In this document: piece after piece, positions 22,998 through 32,774 of the stretch | How positions within the stretch are numbered: the first letter of the stretch is position 1 | How the letters are laid out: each line of letters begins with the position of its first letter | Origin: an uncultured bacterium | GTDB lineage: Bacteria; Actinomycetota; Coriobacteriia; Coriobacteriales; Coriobacteriaceae | DNA length: 64,000 nt | Reading direction: 5' to 3' | NCBI GenBank assembly: GCA_905215385.1 | Contig: CAJMPY010000007.1 | Span: 29,115 to 93,114, forward strand | Notes under the pieces: generated by a model | What the model saw: the letters and a program-made list of their open reading frames with translations, nothing else | What the model was told of the DNA's origin: nothing | The model's database searches: none | Made by a program: the position numbers and the translations under genes

Positions 22998-25766
22998 ATG
23001 CTGATGCTCAAAACCGCCACGGTACTCGAAGCCATCTCCAAGCGCCGCCGCACGGCGCGCCCCGCCGCTCATACCGGCATGTCCAAGAACACCATATTCG
23101 CCGCCACCCATAGCGCCGAGGATGCCCTCGTGCTGCTCGACGCCACGGCTGGCGGACTCACCGCCGAGCTCGCCGCCGAGCGCCTGAGCGCGGTCGGCCC
23201 CAACACCATCGAGGCGCCGACCAAGACGCTCGCCCGCCGCATCGCCGACGCATTCATCGATCCCTTCGCCGGCATCCTCGCCGCGCTCGCACTGGTCTCG
23301 CTCTATATCGACGTGCTCGCCGTGCCCGAGCCGCAGCGCGACCCCTCCACGGTCATCGTCATCGGCATCATGCTGCTGGTATCGGGCGGCATGAAGTTTA
23401 TCCAGGAAGCCCGCAGCGGCAATGCGGCCGAGGCCCTCAAGGACCTGGTCTCCAACACCTGCTGCGCTCTGCGCGACGGCGAGCGCCTCGAGATCCCCTT
23501 CGACGAGCTCGTCCCCGGCGATGTGATCCGCCTCTCTGCCGGCGATATGGTGCCGGCCGACGCCCGTATCATCACCGCGCGCGATCTGTTTGCGATCGAG
23601 TCCGCACTCACCGGCGAGAGCAACGCCGTCGAGAAGACCGCTTCCGCCGCGGTCGTCGAGGGTGCCAACGGCTCCGCGCTGCCACTCTCCGCCTGCAAGA
23701 ACATCGTCTTTACCGGCACCTCCGTGCAAAACGGCACTGCAATGGCGCTTGTCGTTGCCACCGGCTCGGACACCTACCTGGGCGGCATCGCCAAGATGCT
23801 CAACGGGCACGGCGAGAAGAGCGCGTTTGACCGCGGCGTCTCGAGCGTCTCCATGCTGCTCGTACGCCTCATGCTCGTTATGGCGCCGGCCGTCTTTGCC
23901 ATCAACGCCGCCACCAAGGGCAACGTCATCGACGCGCTGCTATTCGCCACGAGCGTGGCCGTGGGCATCACGCCGCAGATGCTTCCCGTCATCGTGACCA
24001 CGAGCCTGTCGCAGGGCGCCAAGGACCTCGCCCGTCGCCAGGTTATCGTCAAGGAACTGCCGGCGATCCAAAACCTCGGCGCGATGGACGTCCTGTGCTG
24101 CGACAAGACCGGCACCCTCACCGAAGACCACATCGTGCTCGAGCGCTACCTCAACACCGACGGCAACGAGGACGTGCGCGTACTGCGCCATGCGTTTTTG
24201 AACAGCTTCTTCCAGACCGGCCTCAAGAACCTTATCGACCTGGCCGTCATCGACCGCGCCGACGTGACGCCCTCGGCCACAGCACCCGGCTCCATGCTGG
24301 GCCAGAGCCTGCGCGACCGCTATACCAAGATCGACGAGGTGCCCTTCGATTTCTCGCGCCGTCGCCTGAGCGTCGTTGTCGCCGACGCCCAGGGCAAAAC
24401 CCAGATGGTTACCAAGGGAGCTGCCGAGGAAATGCTCGAGATCTGCTCCTTTATCGAGGTCGATGGCGCCGCCCAGCCGCTCACCGAAGACAAGCTCGCC
24501 CAGATTCGCAAGCAGGTCGCCGGGCTCAACGCCGAGGGCCTGCGCGTGATTGCCGTGGCGCAGAAGACCAATCCGCGCTGCGTGGGCGAGTTTGGCATCG
24601 CTGACGAGTGCGACATGGTGCTGATGGGCTTTTTGGCCTTCCTCGATCCGCCCAAAGCAAGTGCCGCGGGCGCCGTCGCTACCCTCGAAGCCAAGGGCGT
24701 GGCGGTCAAGGTTCTGACCGGCGACAACGACCGTGTCGCCGCCACCGTTTGCGAGCAGATCGGCATCGACGCGAGCAACGTCTTGCTCGGCTCCGAGATC
24801 GATGCGCTCGACGACGCCGAGCTTGCCGAACGCGCCGAGAACACCCACCTCTTCGCCAAGCTCTCGCCGCTGCAGAAGGCGCGTCTGGTGCGCGTCATGC
24901 GTGAGCTGCTCGACCACACCGTGGGCTTTATGGGCGACGGCATCAACGACGCCGCCGCCATGCGTGCGAGCGACTGCGGCATCTCGGTCGATTCGGCCGT
25001 CGACATCGCCAAGGAATCCGCCGATATCATCTTGCTCCAGAAGGACCTGGGCGTGCTCGAGCGCGGCATCATCGAAGGCCGCCGCACCTACGGCAACCTA
25101 CTCAAGTACCTCAAGACCACGGTGAGCTCCAACTTTGGCAACGTGCTATCCGTGACCGTCGCGAGCCTGTTCTTGCCGTTCTTGCCCATGAGCGCTCTGC
25201 AGCTGGTGCTGCTGTCGCTGGTCTACGAGATCGTGTGCATCGCGCTGCCGTGGGACACCGTCGACGACGCCTGGACCGTCCGTCCGCGCGCCTGGGACGC
25301 CGCGTCCATTCAGGGCTTTATGCTCGAGCTGGGCCCCGCGAGCTCGCTGTTTGACATCGTGACCTTCGCCGCGCTCTTCTTTGTGGTGTGCCCCGCCACC
25401 GTGGGCGCGAGCTGGGCAAAGCTTGCCGCCGCGGGCAACGTCGCGGGCATGACGACCTTCGCCGCAATCTTCCAGAGCGGCTGGTTTGTCGAGTCCATGT
25501 GGTCGCAGACGCTCGTAATCCACATGCTGCGCTCCCCGCGCCTACCGAGCCTGCGCGACCACGCCGCGCCCGCGCTGTGCCTCCTCACCGTGCTGGGCCT
25601 GGTGCTCGTCACTTGGCTGCCGGCAAGCCCCATCGCCGATGCGCTGGGTCTCATGCCGCTGCCGCCAATCTTCTTCGCGCTGCTCATCGGCATTGTCGCC
25701 GCCTACATCGCGCTCACCCAACTGGCCAAGCGCCGCTACATCGCCCGCCACGGCGAGCTGCTTTAG
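22998..25766 (+). CDS. mgtA: Magnesium-translocating P-type ATPase
   Basis: This 922-residue P3B-type ATPase imports Mg2+ using ATP. It has the actuator motif ALTGESNAVEK, the phosphorylation site DKTGTLTED with Asp about 369, the hinge GDGINDAAAMRASDCGIS, and transmembrane segments around residues 75-135, 280-350 and the six C-terminal helices from about 710. The N-terminal basic region (ISKRRRTARPAAH) is usual for MgtA/MgtB. The start follows CAAGGAGGACC. A candidate leader peptide and hairpin precede it. Confidence 0.93.
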   Translation: MLMLKTATVLEAISKRRRTARPAAHTGMSKNTIFAATHSAEDALVLLDATAGGLTAELAAERLSAVGPNTIEAPTKTLARRIADAFIDPFAGILAALALVSLYIDVLAVPEPQRDPSTVIVIGIMLLVSGGMKFIQEARSGNAAEALKDLVSNTCCALRDGERLEIPFDELVPGDVIRLSAGDMVPADARIITARDLFAIESALTGESNAVEKTASAAVVEGANGSALPLSACKNIVFTGTSVQNGTAMALVVATGSDTYLGGIAKMLNGHGEKSAFDRGVSSVSMLLVRLMLVMAPAVFAINAATKGNVIDALLFATSVAVGITPQMLPVIVTTSLSQGAKDLARRQVIVKELPAIQNLGAMDVLCCDKTGTLTEDHIVLERYLNTDGNEDVRVLRHAFLNSFFQTGLKNLIDLAVIDRADVTPSATAPGSMLGQSLRDRYTKIDEVPFDFSRRRLSVVVADAQGKTQMVTKGAAEEMLEICSFIEVDGAAQPLTEDKLAQIRKQVAGLNAEGLRVIAVAQKTNPRCVGEFGIADECDMVLMGFLAFLDPPKASAAGAVATLEAKGVAVKVLTGDNDRVAATVCEQIGIDASNVLLGSEIDALDDAELAERAENTHLFAKLSPLQKARLVRVMRELLDHTVGFMGDGINDAAAMRASDCGISVDSAVDIAKESADIILLQKDLGVLERGIIEGRRTYGNLLKYLKTTVSSNFGNVLSVTVASLFLPFLPMSALQLVLLSLVYEIVCIALPWDTVDDAWTVRPRAWDAASIQGFMLELGPASSLFDIVTFAALFFVVCPATVGASWAKLAAAGNVAGMTTFAAIFQSGWFVESMWSQTLVIHMLRSPRLPSLRDHAAPALCLLTVLGLVLVTWLPASPIADALGLMPLPPIFFALLIGIVAAYIALTQLAKRRYIARHGELL

Positions 25767-25800
25767 CACGGTGAGCCGCCACAGTAGACAGCCCAAGGGC

Positions 25801-25841
25801 AAAACCACCACAAAGGCGCCTGTCCCCTTTGTGGTGGTTTT
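25801..25841. terminator. CACCACAAAGG hairpin, copy 2, between convergent genes
   Basis: Perfect 16-base arms (25801-25816 and 25826-25841) surround a loop GCGCCTGTC. The stem ends in a T-run on both strands, so it could terminate both mgtA (+) and the convergent lipoprotein gene (-). Confidence 0.7.
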
Positions 25842-25847
25842 GGTGCG

Positions 25848-26534
25848 CTACGAGGCATTGGTCAGGCGGCTCCAGAGTTCGTCAATATCGATTTGGTCGC
25901 CGCCGCTCAGATAACCGGTGTGAATAAAAGACTCACTATAGATATAGATGTCATGCGCGCTGTCGCCATCATCTTCGGTGTCGTAGGCCGAAATCACGTA
26001 ACGGCTGCCGTCGAGCGCCTTGACCAGCCAATACACGGAATCGTCGATTGTGCACTTCTCCTGCACTATCGACGCATCGCCGATTGCGCCGGTGAGCGCA
26101 CGATCGCCCGTCGTATAGCCGCCCACCGAGAGCAAAATCGCCACGCTATCGTCTCCGCCGCCCGGCTCAAGTTCCTCGTACTCGGACTCCGAAAGCGGTA
26201 TCGCACTGTTCGCAAGTTCGTCCACGTCATCCGAAATCTTAGAAAAGGTAAAGGCGAAAAGTCCCGCATCATCGGCGGCACCGTAGCCCACGCTCTCGCC
26301 TTGCCACTCATAGTTTTGATGCTTGAGCAGGCGCACCAGGTCGGCGCCATCCAAGTTGATCGCAGCATAGACCGTCACGTTGGCGTTGTCGTCTACACAG
26401 GCGGCGTCCGCCGTGGTCGCCTTCTTGGCACCGCTCGCGCCGCCCAATCCGCCCGAGCAGCCAGCCAGCGCACAAGCCAACGCACCCGCGCCTGCCACAA
26501 AGGCCGCACGGTTCATCGTCACTTCATTCATCAT
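25848..26534 (-). CDS. Putative lipoprotein, last gene of a four-gene operon
   Basis: The 228-residue protein has a lipoprotein signal (NRAAFVAGAGALACALAGCSG, lipobox LAGC). The mature part is acidic and ends IDIDELWSRLTNAS. The same DE-W ending occurs in two other members of this operon, suggesting related folds. The start at 26534 has GAGGA upstream. The function is unknown; location on the outer face of the membrane is inferred from the lipobox. Confidence 0.75.
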   Translation of the reverse strand: MMNEVTMNRAAFVAGAGALACALAGCSGGLGGASGAKKATTADAACVDDNANVTVYAAINLDGADLVRLLKHQNYEWQGESVGYGAADDAGLFAFTFSKISDDVDELANSAIPLSESEYEELEPGGGDDSVAILLSVGGYTTGDRALTGAIGDASIVQEKCTIDDSVYWLVKALDGSRYVISAYDTEDDGDSAHDIYIYSESFIHTGYLSGGDQIDIDELWSRLTNAS

Positions 26535-26569
26535 GTTCGTTCCTCGCTATGGTATTGGCCACGTCGCAC

Positions 26570-27328
26570 CTAGCCGAGCGCGCGTCCAGTCTTTTCCTGC
26601 CAAAATTCGTCTATCGTCGGAGCACCGCCGCCCTGGGTAAACCTACCGGTCTTGATAGCCTCCTCGGTAATGAGATCCAAGCGGTAGTCACCGTTTTCCA
26701 TCGGGCTCGTCATGGCGACGTGCCGCGCCATGTTGGAACCGTATACGCACGCGATCCATGAGCCCGAAGTAATCTGCGCCCGGTTCTCGACCGGCACAGA
26801 AAAGCCCGCGATAACATCCTCGCAGCTCGAATAGCCCGAAAGTTGTAGCGTGAACATCACGGTGCTTCCGGTGCCGCCCTTGTCGAGCTTTCCGATTTCG
26901 TCCTCGCCGAGCCATTCGGTCGCGCCGTCCTTGCTGATATTGCAGACGCTGAGCACGTGTCCCGCCTCGTCCTCGTACATCTCGAGCGCGTCTTGCCAGG
27001 TATAGCCCTGCTGCGAGGCAAACTCCTGCAACTGCCAGCCCTTAAGCTCGAGGAGCGCCGCGATGCTGATGTTGCGGTGCGCGTCCCAGCAATCTTCCGA
27101 CCACGTATCGAACGCATCCGCCGAGCCGCTGTCCGCGCCCGAGCCGCTGTCCGCGTCGCCGGAATCGCCCGACGTCGCACCCGCGTCCATCTTGTCCTTT
27201 ACCGGGCGGTCGTCGTTAAAATCCGTCGCATCCTGCGTCCGCTGTCCGCCGCACCCCACAAGCGTCAGCAGCGCCGTTCCCGCCGCCGCGACAAATGCCG
27301 TGCGCGAAAGTACCGTCTCCCTCATCAT
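26570..27328 (-). CDS. Putative lipoprotein, paralogous to its neighbour
   Basis: The 252-residue protein starts with a lipoprotein signal (LSRTAFVAAAGTALLTLVGCGG) followed by a low-complexity Ser/Gly/Ala/Asp linker (about residues 45-75), then a globular domain ending TIDEFWQEKTGRALG. Like the next gene it contains a region about an 'electronic' SGYSSCEDVIAGFSVPVENRA segment of unknown role and a calculation of a helix LELKGWQLQEFASQQGYTW. The start at 27328 follows GAAAGGAAC. It resembles the downstream lipoprotein in layout, which suggests duplication. No enzymatic motif is visible. Confidence 0.72.
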   Translation of the reverse strand: MMRETVLSRTAFVAAAGTALLTLVGCGGQRTQDATDFNDDRPVKDKMDAGATSGDSGDADSGSGADSGSADAFDTWSEDCWDAHRNISIAALLELKGWQLQEFASQQGYTWQDALEMYEDEAGHVLSVCNISKDGATEWLGEDEIGKLDKGGTGSTVMFTLQLSGYSSCEDVIAGFSVPVENRAQITSGSWIACVYGSNMARHVAMTSPMENGDYRLDLITEEAIKTGRFTQGGGAPTIDEFWQEKTGRALG

Positions 27329-27401
27329 TGTTCCTTTCCCGTTCTTTAGCACAATGCCGAGAAACACACCCGGCATCGATTCACACATAAGCCACCCCAC
27401 G

Positions 27402-28961
27402 CTATTGACGAGGCAGTTCCGTCCAGCCAAAACCAGGTTCAAAACCATCGCGTGTACCGATCACATCGCCCGAACCGTTGACCCAGGCCTGGTCGGCCAT
27501 CACCGAGACCTCGACATCGGTGCCGTCGGGTCTGGTGTAATGGTTGACCCCGCGAATGGCATCGGAATACGAAGCGGTGCCCGTCCCCACGCCCGCGCTG
27601 GAAAAATTGGCGGCGCTGGCAGCCATATTCGCGGCGTGCTGACGGTCGCTGCGATCGAACCACGCCTGCTGGTAGCTGTCGAATGCCGCCTGTTGCGAGG
27701 CATGCATCTGTTGCCAGGCTGCAAACTGCTGTTGCTGCTGGGCAATGTTCATCTGCGTGCGTTGGCGCTGCTCAAGCACCATCTGTTGCTTTTGAGCTGA
27801 CGCTTCGCGTGCAATCGCTGGATTGAGCCGCAGAGTCGACGCCATTGATGCAAGCGCCGTGGAGGCCGCCTCGTCCAGGCGACCTTCTGGCGCAGCCAAA
27901 CAGAAGCTGTCCCTGATACGCCACTGCAGCAGGTCGGCCGCACCCAGCTCGAACGACGCTCCGTCCGGGCAACCGCCTCGACCCGTGGGCTGTTCTTGCG
28001 CGACGCCCTGTCCCGCCGCTGCCGCCGCCTTGCGCTCGCGCAGGCGCTTGCCCAAAACACCGCCGATCAGCCCACTCGAAAGGCTCGCGCCCAGCAGCGC
28101 CTCGGCCCCAGCGGCAACACCTTTGCCCATAGAACCCGCGACGCCTCCGATTGAAAACATATAGCCCTCGACTTTGGCCGCCACCGCGAGCTCGGTGGGC
28201 ACCGGAGCGCCCGTGAGCCGATATCGACGCATGCGGCACTCATAGACCACATCACTCGGTTCCATCGAAAAGCCCTGGATTGCAAAGTCGTTTGCCGCCT
28301 CGCGCTTTACGCGGGCACGCTCGCGCTCGATATCGACCGCCGCGCTCGATGGGTACGGTTGCTCGGCAACAACCTCTGCCCGCGCGCCCAGCCGTGCTGC
28401 ACAGGCCTGAGCCAGCTCGTCGCAAGCTGCCTCCACGTGCACAAACACCTTGCGTTCGGTTTGCGTGGGGATACGCTTGGCAACGGCGCCCGCATCCACG
28501 TAGCAGAGCTCGGAGCGGTACATAATCCGCTCACCCATCGGACCCGCCGCCGTCACGCCAACCGAAATCGGGCAGTCGAAACTGCCGCTGCGATCAAGAT
28601 GCGCTTCTTCGATATGCCAGCCCCGCGGCAGCACCACCTGCGCGAGTGCCTGGCCGCCAGAGGTATCGCATGCGGCATGAAGCTCAAGGTCACCGATGTG
28701 AGGCGCATCCGTCGTGGCTGCGTCACGAGACGACGCGACGCCGGCAGTCTCCACCGGCGCATCGGCCGGCGCGTCCACACTCGGGTCGCCGCCTTCGTCC
28801 GCATCGTCATCGGCAGTCGCCCCATCTGTAGCCCCCACGGCGCCCGAGTAGCCCACAACGCCCTCAAGTCGGACGCCGCACCCCGGGCAAAATCGCACCG
28901 GCACGCCGGCGACCCGAGGCAGCTGCGCCCCGCACGCCGGGCAGAATCTCAAGTCACTCAT
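27402..28961 (-). CDS. Zinc-ribbon protein with Gln-rich C-terminal region
   Basis: The 519-residue protein opens with a double zinc ribbon (RFCPACGAQLPRVAGVPVRF, then CPGCG), followed by an Asp/Ala-rich linker, a middle domain with a glycine-rich hydrophobic stretch (GGVAGSMGKGVAAGAEALLG), and a Gln-rich coiled region (residues about 400-450, IAQQQQQFAAWQQMHASQQA). Nothing catalytic is recognised. The N-terminal ribbon followed by a large regulatory body resembles membrane-stress or secretion-related zinc-ribbon proteins of Firmicutes and actinobacteria. The start at 28961 is preceded by GGGATGTACGGG, only a weak ribosome site. Confidence 0.68.
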   Translation of the reverse strand: MSDLRFCPACGAQLPRVAGVPVRFCPGCGVRLEGVVGYSGAVGATDGATADDDADEGGDPSVDAPADAPVETAGVASSRDAATTDAPHIGDLELHAACDTSGGQALAQVVLPRGWHIEEAHLDRSGSFDCPISVGVTAAGPMGERIMYRSELCYVDAGAVAKRIPTQTERKVFVHVEAACDELAQACAARLGARAEVVAEQPYPSSAAVDIERERARVKREAANDFAIQGFSMEPSDVVYECRMRRYRLTGAPVPTELAVAAKVEGYMFSIGGVAGSMGKGVAAGAEALLGASLSSGLIGGVLGKRLRERKAAAAAGQGVAQEQPTGRGGCPDGASFELGAADLLQWRIRDSFCLAAPEGRLDEAASTALASMASTLRLNPAIAREASAQKQQMVLEQRQRTQMNIAQQQQQFAAWQQMHASQQAAFDSYQQAWFDRSDRQHAANMAASAANFSSAGVGTGTASYSDAIRGVNHYTRPDGTDVEVSVMADQAWVNGSGDVIGTRDGFEPGFGWTELPRQ

Positions 28962-28981
28962 CCCGTACATCCCTAATTTCG

Positions 28982-29431
28982 TTAGCTGTTTTTGATTGCG
29001 GCAAGCTGCCGCCATAACTCATCGGCACCGTTAAGTCGATACGCCGTCTTATCGAGCACGATGTTTTTGCCCTCAAGTTCTACCGATTGCTCCGAGCCAT
29101 CCGCATAGACAAAGACGAGCGTTCGGCCGGCATCGCTCGTCCGCTCATCCACCGCATCCCCCACGGTGCAGCCATCGAGCGCGGCAAAAGTCGATGCGAC
29201 CAGTTCGTCATCGTCGGTCTCATAGGCCGTCCGCGCCTCCCCGTCCTCGATAAGCTTGACCGCCACCGGAACGGCAGCGCAATCGTTGAGCGACACTTGC
29301 GCGGCAGTCTTTCCCTGAGCGCCATGTTCGCCGGCAACGTAAACTCGCATGAGTGTCACCGCCGCGGCAAAGACCACCACGGCGATAAGCGCGCCCGCAA
29401 TTTTATTAGACGCGCAACCCCGAGACGCCAT
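28982..29431 (-). CDS. Small membrane-anchored protein, first gene of the operon
   Basis: The 149-residue product has an N-terminal transmembrane anchor (residues about 10-30, IAGALIAVVVFAAAVTLMRV) and an extracytoplasmic domain ending ADELWRQLAAIKNS, the same ending type as the two lipoproteins downstream. A GGAGGGGG ribosome site precedes the ATG. Spacing to the next gene is 20 bases, so the four minus-strand genes from 29431 to 25848 are probably one transcript. Confidence 0.7.
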   Translation of the reverse strand: MASRGCASNKIAGALIAVVVFAAAVTLMRVYVAGEHGAQGKTAAQVSLNDCAAVPVAVKLIEDGEARTAYETDDDELVASTFAALDGCTVGDAVDERTSDAGRTLVFVYADGSEQSVELEGKNIVLDKTAYRLNGADELWRQLAAIKNS

Positions 29432-29537
29432 AGGTGCACCCCCTCCGTTCTGCTCTGCTCAGCATCACATTCATATGCCTTTGAGCACCAAAACGGCAGG
29501 TGACAAATGTCTCATATTCATATTTTTGCAGGTAAAA

Positions 29538-29574
29538 AACCACCACAAAGGTGCCTGTCCCCTTTGTGGTGGTT
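29538..29574. repeat. CACCACAAAGG hairpin, copy 3
   Basis: Perfect 14-base arms (29538-29551 and 29561-29574) surround a loop TGCCTGTCC. It lies between the start of the lipoprotein operon and the end of the LuxR gene, so on the minus strand it can terminate the LuxR transcript. Confidence 0.65.
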
Positions 29575-29576
29575 AG

Positions 29577-31121
29577 CTAGTCTTGGGGTGTCCAGGACCA
29601 GAAGAAGTTGATGAGGGCTACGCGCGAGGAGGCACCGGTCTTTTTGTTGATCGAAGCGATGTGGCGATAGAGCGTGGAGCGCGAAAGGAAGAGTGCCGCC
29701 GCCACGTCCTGCACGCTGTCGTCCGAAACGACCAGCGCCTCCAGAACATCGCGCTCGCGCTTGGTGAGCCCAAAGGCGGCAACGAAGCCATCGAGCCGAT
29801 CGTCAAACGAAAGTTCCGGCGCCTCCAGGGGCGCCGTGTCGGCCTGGCCGGGCTCACAGCTCACGCCAAGATCGTCGGTGGCAAGCGCCAGCCCGCCGTG
29901 CGTCGCCTCGCCCTCACCGTCTTGTCTAAACTGCCCTAACAGCGAAATCGCGATGCCGACAAACAGCACGAGCACGACGCTCACTGCCGCCAGCACGTTT
30001 TGACTCGAGATAATCGCCACCGCCGGAGCCGTCACGAGTATCGAGCAAACGTTGTTGATAACACGGCCCATGCACGGCCACAGATACGCCCAGCGGGCAT
30101 ACATCGAAATCGCGGCGAACTTCGCGGTGAAGAACACCACGAAAAAGCCCGTGCCAAGGTAAAAGATAATCGTGGCGGCAAGCGTGTTGCCACCGTTGCC
30201 ATCGGTGATAAGCACAAAGAACGAGAGCGTGGACAGCATGGCGGCGCACGTCATGATGATATTCATATACGAACGCCCACGCAGGTCATACAGGACGCCG
30301 GCGGCAAGGGCGCTCACAACCAGCAGCAAGCGCGGCCAGTCGCCCAGATCGATAGCGCCAGCGGCATGCGAGGTCGTAAGGCCGGCATTGAGGGCCGCGA
30401 ACACGCCGGTGAGGCAAGCGGTCGCCACCGTCAGACGCACCACGGCGCCCTGAAAGGCCACCTTTGCCTCGGGGTCATCGTGCCACCTGGCGCCACGCTC
30501 CGACGCATCGACCGATAGCTCGGCAATCCCGACCTCGAACTCGGGCGCAGGCTCATCACGCAATTTAGCGCGGCGGGCACCGTGAAGCAGCCCCACCAGC
30601 GCGATCGCACAGGCAATGAGAACAGACTGCTGGGGAATGCCCGCAGGCATCACCATATGGTTGAGCACCTGCACCAAAATGCCCGCAGCATAGGAAACCG
30701 CCACGGCGCGCGCCAGGCAGGGCGTCTGCGCAAAACGCCGCGCAAGATTGGCATGGGCGGTCGATCCGCAATAGCCCAGGGCGCAGCACGCCACCAGGCC
30801 GCCGGCAATTACTACCTCAAACCGCACTGCCATAATCATCAGCAGCAACGCCGATACCAACAGCACGCCCGTAATATCGCTCGTCGCATCGATCGTCTGG
30901 GGACGGCGATAGTACAGAAATGGGCGCACGAAAAAGCCAATCACGCTCGCGCCGACAACGATGCTCTCGTAGATGACGACCTCACTCGATGGCACGAACT
31001 CGGCCATGCGCGCATCAAAGAAATACTCACACGCCAAAAACGTGAAGAAGAACAGCGCTAGGCACAGAATCTCCCGCATGCCCCGGCGCAAATATGCGGT
31101 TGTGTCTCCCAGGTCCCTCAT
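29577..31121 (-). CDS. Membrane-bound LuxR-family regulator
   Basis: The 514-residue protein has about twelve predicted membrane segments spread over residues 15-420, resembling a transporter fold, and a C-terminal LuxR helix-turn-helix (residues about 450-510: LTKRERDVLEALVVSDDSVQ, DVAAALFLSRSTLYRHI). This architecture, a polytopic sensor joined to a LuxR domain with no receiver, is common in Coriobacteriia. The ligand is unknown. The start at 31121 follows GGGGGTTACC. No sugar or anion transport gene is adjacent that would point to a target. Confidence 0.85.
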   Translation of the reverse strand: MRDLGDTTAYLRRGMREILCLALFFFTFLACEYFFDARMAEFVPSSEVVIYESIVVGASVIGFFVRPFLYYRRPQTIDATSDITGVLLVSALLLMIMAVRFEVVIAGGLVACCALGYCGSTAHANLARRFAQTPCLARAVAVSYAAGILVQVLNHMVMPAGIPQQSVLIACAIALVGLLHGARRAKLRDEPAPEFEVGIAELSVDASERGARWHDDPEAKVAFQGAVVRLTVATACLTGVFAALNAGLTTSHAAGAIDLGDWPRLLLVVSALAAGVLYDLRGRSYMNIIMTCAAMLSTLSFFVLITDGNGGNTLAATIIFYLGTGFFVVFFTAKFAAISMYARWAYLWPCMGRVINNVCSILVTAPAVAIISSQNVLAAVSVVLVLFVGIAISLLGQFRQDGEGEATHGGLALATDDLGVSCEPGQADTAPLEAPELSFDDRLDGFVAAFGLTKRERDVLEALVVSDDSVQDVAAALFLSRSTLYRHIASINKKTGASSRVALINFFWSWTPQD

Positions 31122-31287
31122 GGTAACCCCCACCCGCTTTGTTGTCCGGAACACCATTTTAATAAAGAACCAATCTCAATATCGAAGCCGAGCTCGAAAT
31201 ACTGTAAATTCGACCCCAGCCGTCCGCATGACGCCGCGATTTTGAGCCGCATGACCCAGAAGGGGCGCGCGCGGCTTGCAGCTCGAC

Positions 31288-31347
31288 AAGGAGTGCCCTC
31301 CAACTGCCACTCATTTAAGCACTCATTTAAGTACGTCCCCAATGAGT
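31288..31347. repeat. GTCCCCAATGA-type dispersed repeat
   Basis: GGAGTGCCCTCCAACTGCC is followed by two overlapping ACTCATTTAAG units, the second completing ACTCATTTAAGTACGTCCCC and AATGAGT (31321-31347). The ends ACTCATT and AATGAGT pair. It is a member of the intergenic family also found at 37988, 40951 and 49850. Confidence 0.55.
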
Positions 31348-31357
31348 AAACAAAGAG

Positions 31358-31417
31358 TGCGACGGAATGGCTCCCCTTGGCAGCTTAAAGCCGTCATGCA
31401 GGAACCATTCCGTCGCA
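31358..31417 (-). terminator. Hairpin downstream of the apiosidase-like gene
   Basis: TGCGACGGAATGG (31358-31370) and its exact complement (31405-31417) form a 13-bp stem with a 34-base loop. On the minus strand the stem is followed by CTCTTTGTTT, so it may terminate the gene ending at 31461. Confidence 0.5.
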
Positions 31418-31460
31418 GCCTAATGAAAGGGACTGGGTTGTAAATGTTGGAGAAGAGCCG

Positions 31461-32774
31461 TTAGCGCCCGGGGGCCAGGATCACCAGCGCGTCGTGCTCA
31501 AAGGGATGCTGCGCCACGCGCACGGTGCCGTCACCGTTGTCACGGACGGGCAGCTTTGCGATGCGCTTGTCCTCCATGTCGAGGACCGTCGCCGTCCAGC
31601 CACGCGCGCCGTCGAGCTTAAACTTGAGCGCCGTGGTACGCGGCAGGTACGCGACGATGCGATCGCCAACGCGCGCCACACGGATGGACTCGCGCGCGTC
31701 GTCGAGGAGCTCCTGCGCCGGAACCACGGCAAGTGCATCGTCGGCAGCCGTAGCGCCCAGGGCGGCAAGCACGTGCTCGATCGCGCCAAAGTCCCACACA
31801 CCCGCAAACTGCAGGCACTCTTGCCAGCGGAAGGGCATGTCAAAGCCCTCGCCCAGGACCGAGCCCTGGCTGCGCGATGTCTGCCAGTTCCACACGCCGT
31901 GTGCGCCATAGGTCACGCCGGCACTGGCGCCGGCAAGAATCGACGACCATACGCTCGCGCGGCAATCCTGCGCGGTAAAACGCCAGTAGACGTTGCGCGA
32001 CGCACCCATCTGCTCGTAGCAAGGCTCGGAGTTGACCATCGGCTTTTTGGGATAGTTGGCGATAAAGTCCTGCGGCAGACGCCATGCCTCGGGCTGGCCC
32101 TCGTAGTTGTGGCCGGGCTGGAACATATAAAAGTCCAGACGGTCCAGATACTGCGCCGGAATGGTGCGGTTACCGCGGTTGATATGCATGGTGCGCAGTG
32201 CCTCGGGCGCGCGCTTGACGACCTCGTCGAGGGCGTCCTCGTAATAGGCGATCGCCTCGTCGCCGGCAAAGTCGGTATCGCCCGTCACCACGTAGACGGG
32301 GTCGAACTCGCCCAGGTTCTCGACGACGCGGGCAACGTGGACGCGAACCTCCTCACGCGGCATAACCTCGGCGCCGCAACGCTCGGCGATCTTGGCGCCC
32401 CAGGTACCGGGTACGTAATTGCACCACATGAGCACGAGCGCCGGACGAATGCCGTGCTCGACGGCAGCACGGCACATGGCGGCGGCACGATCCCAGTACG
32501 CCTGGTTGGGACGGGACCAATCAAAGTGCACGCCGTCCTCGCTGGCATAGGGCCAAATGCCCAGGTCGGGGCAGCAGCGATCCCACTGCGGCAGCGTGTT
32601 GATCTGCAGTGCGTTCATGCCCTGCTCGGCACGGCGGGTCAGGTAGTAATCCCAGTCGTTCTCGGCGATGCTCGTAAATGCGCTCCAGCACGTATCGGCA
32701 AACCAGAAGAACGGTTTGCCCTCGCACAAAAAGCCATCCTGGCGACCGTTGACGGTCAGCTTTCCCAAACTCAT
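31461..32774 (-). CDS. Apiosidase-like glycosyl hydrolase (DUF4038)
   Basis: The 437-residue cytoplasmic protein begins with the DUF4038 signature (GKPFFWFADTCWSAFTSIAE, then YYLTRRAEQGMNALQIN), a TIM-barrel family that includes GH140 apiosidases, and ends with a small beta domain (ALKFKLDGARGWTATVLDM). The substrate cannot be fixed from sequence. The start at 32774 is chosen because AAAGGA lies seven bases upstream; the previous ATG has none. It follows the EIIBC gene on the same strand, suggesting that the PTS sugar or its linkage partner is its substrate. Confidence 0.82.
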   Translation of the reverse strand: MSLGKLTVNGRQDGFLCEGKPFFWFADTCWSAFTSIAENDWDYYLTRRAEQGMNALQINTLPQWDRCCPDLGIWPYASEDGVHFDWSRPNQAYWDRAAAMCRAAVEHGIRPALVLMWCNYVPGTWGAKIAERCGAEVMPREEVRVHVARVVENLGEFDPVYVVTGDTDFAGDEAIAYYEDALDEVVKRAPEALRTMHINRGNRTIPAQYLDRLDFYMFQPGHNYEGQPEAWRLPQDFIANYPKKPMVNSEPCYEQMGASRNVYWRFTAQDCRASVWSSILAGASAGVTYGAHGVWNWQTSRSQGSVLGEGFDMPFRWQECLQFAGVWDFGAIEHVLAALGATAADDALAVVPAQELLDDARESIRVARVGDRIVAYLPRTTALKFKLDGARGWTATVLDMEDKRIAKLPVRDNGDGTVRVAQHPFEHDALVILAPGR

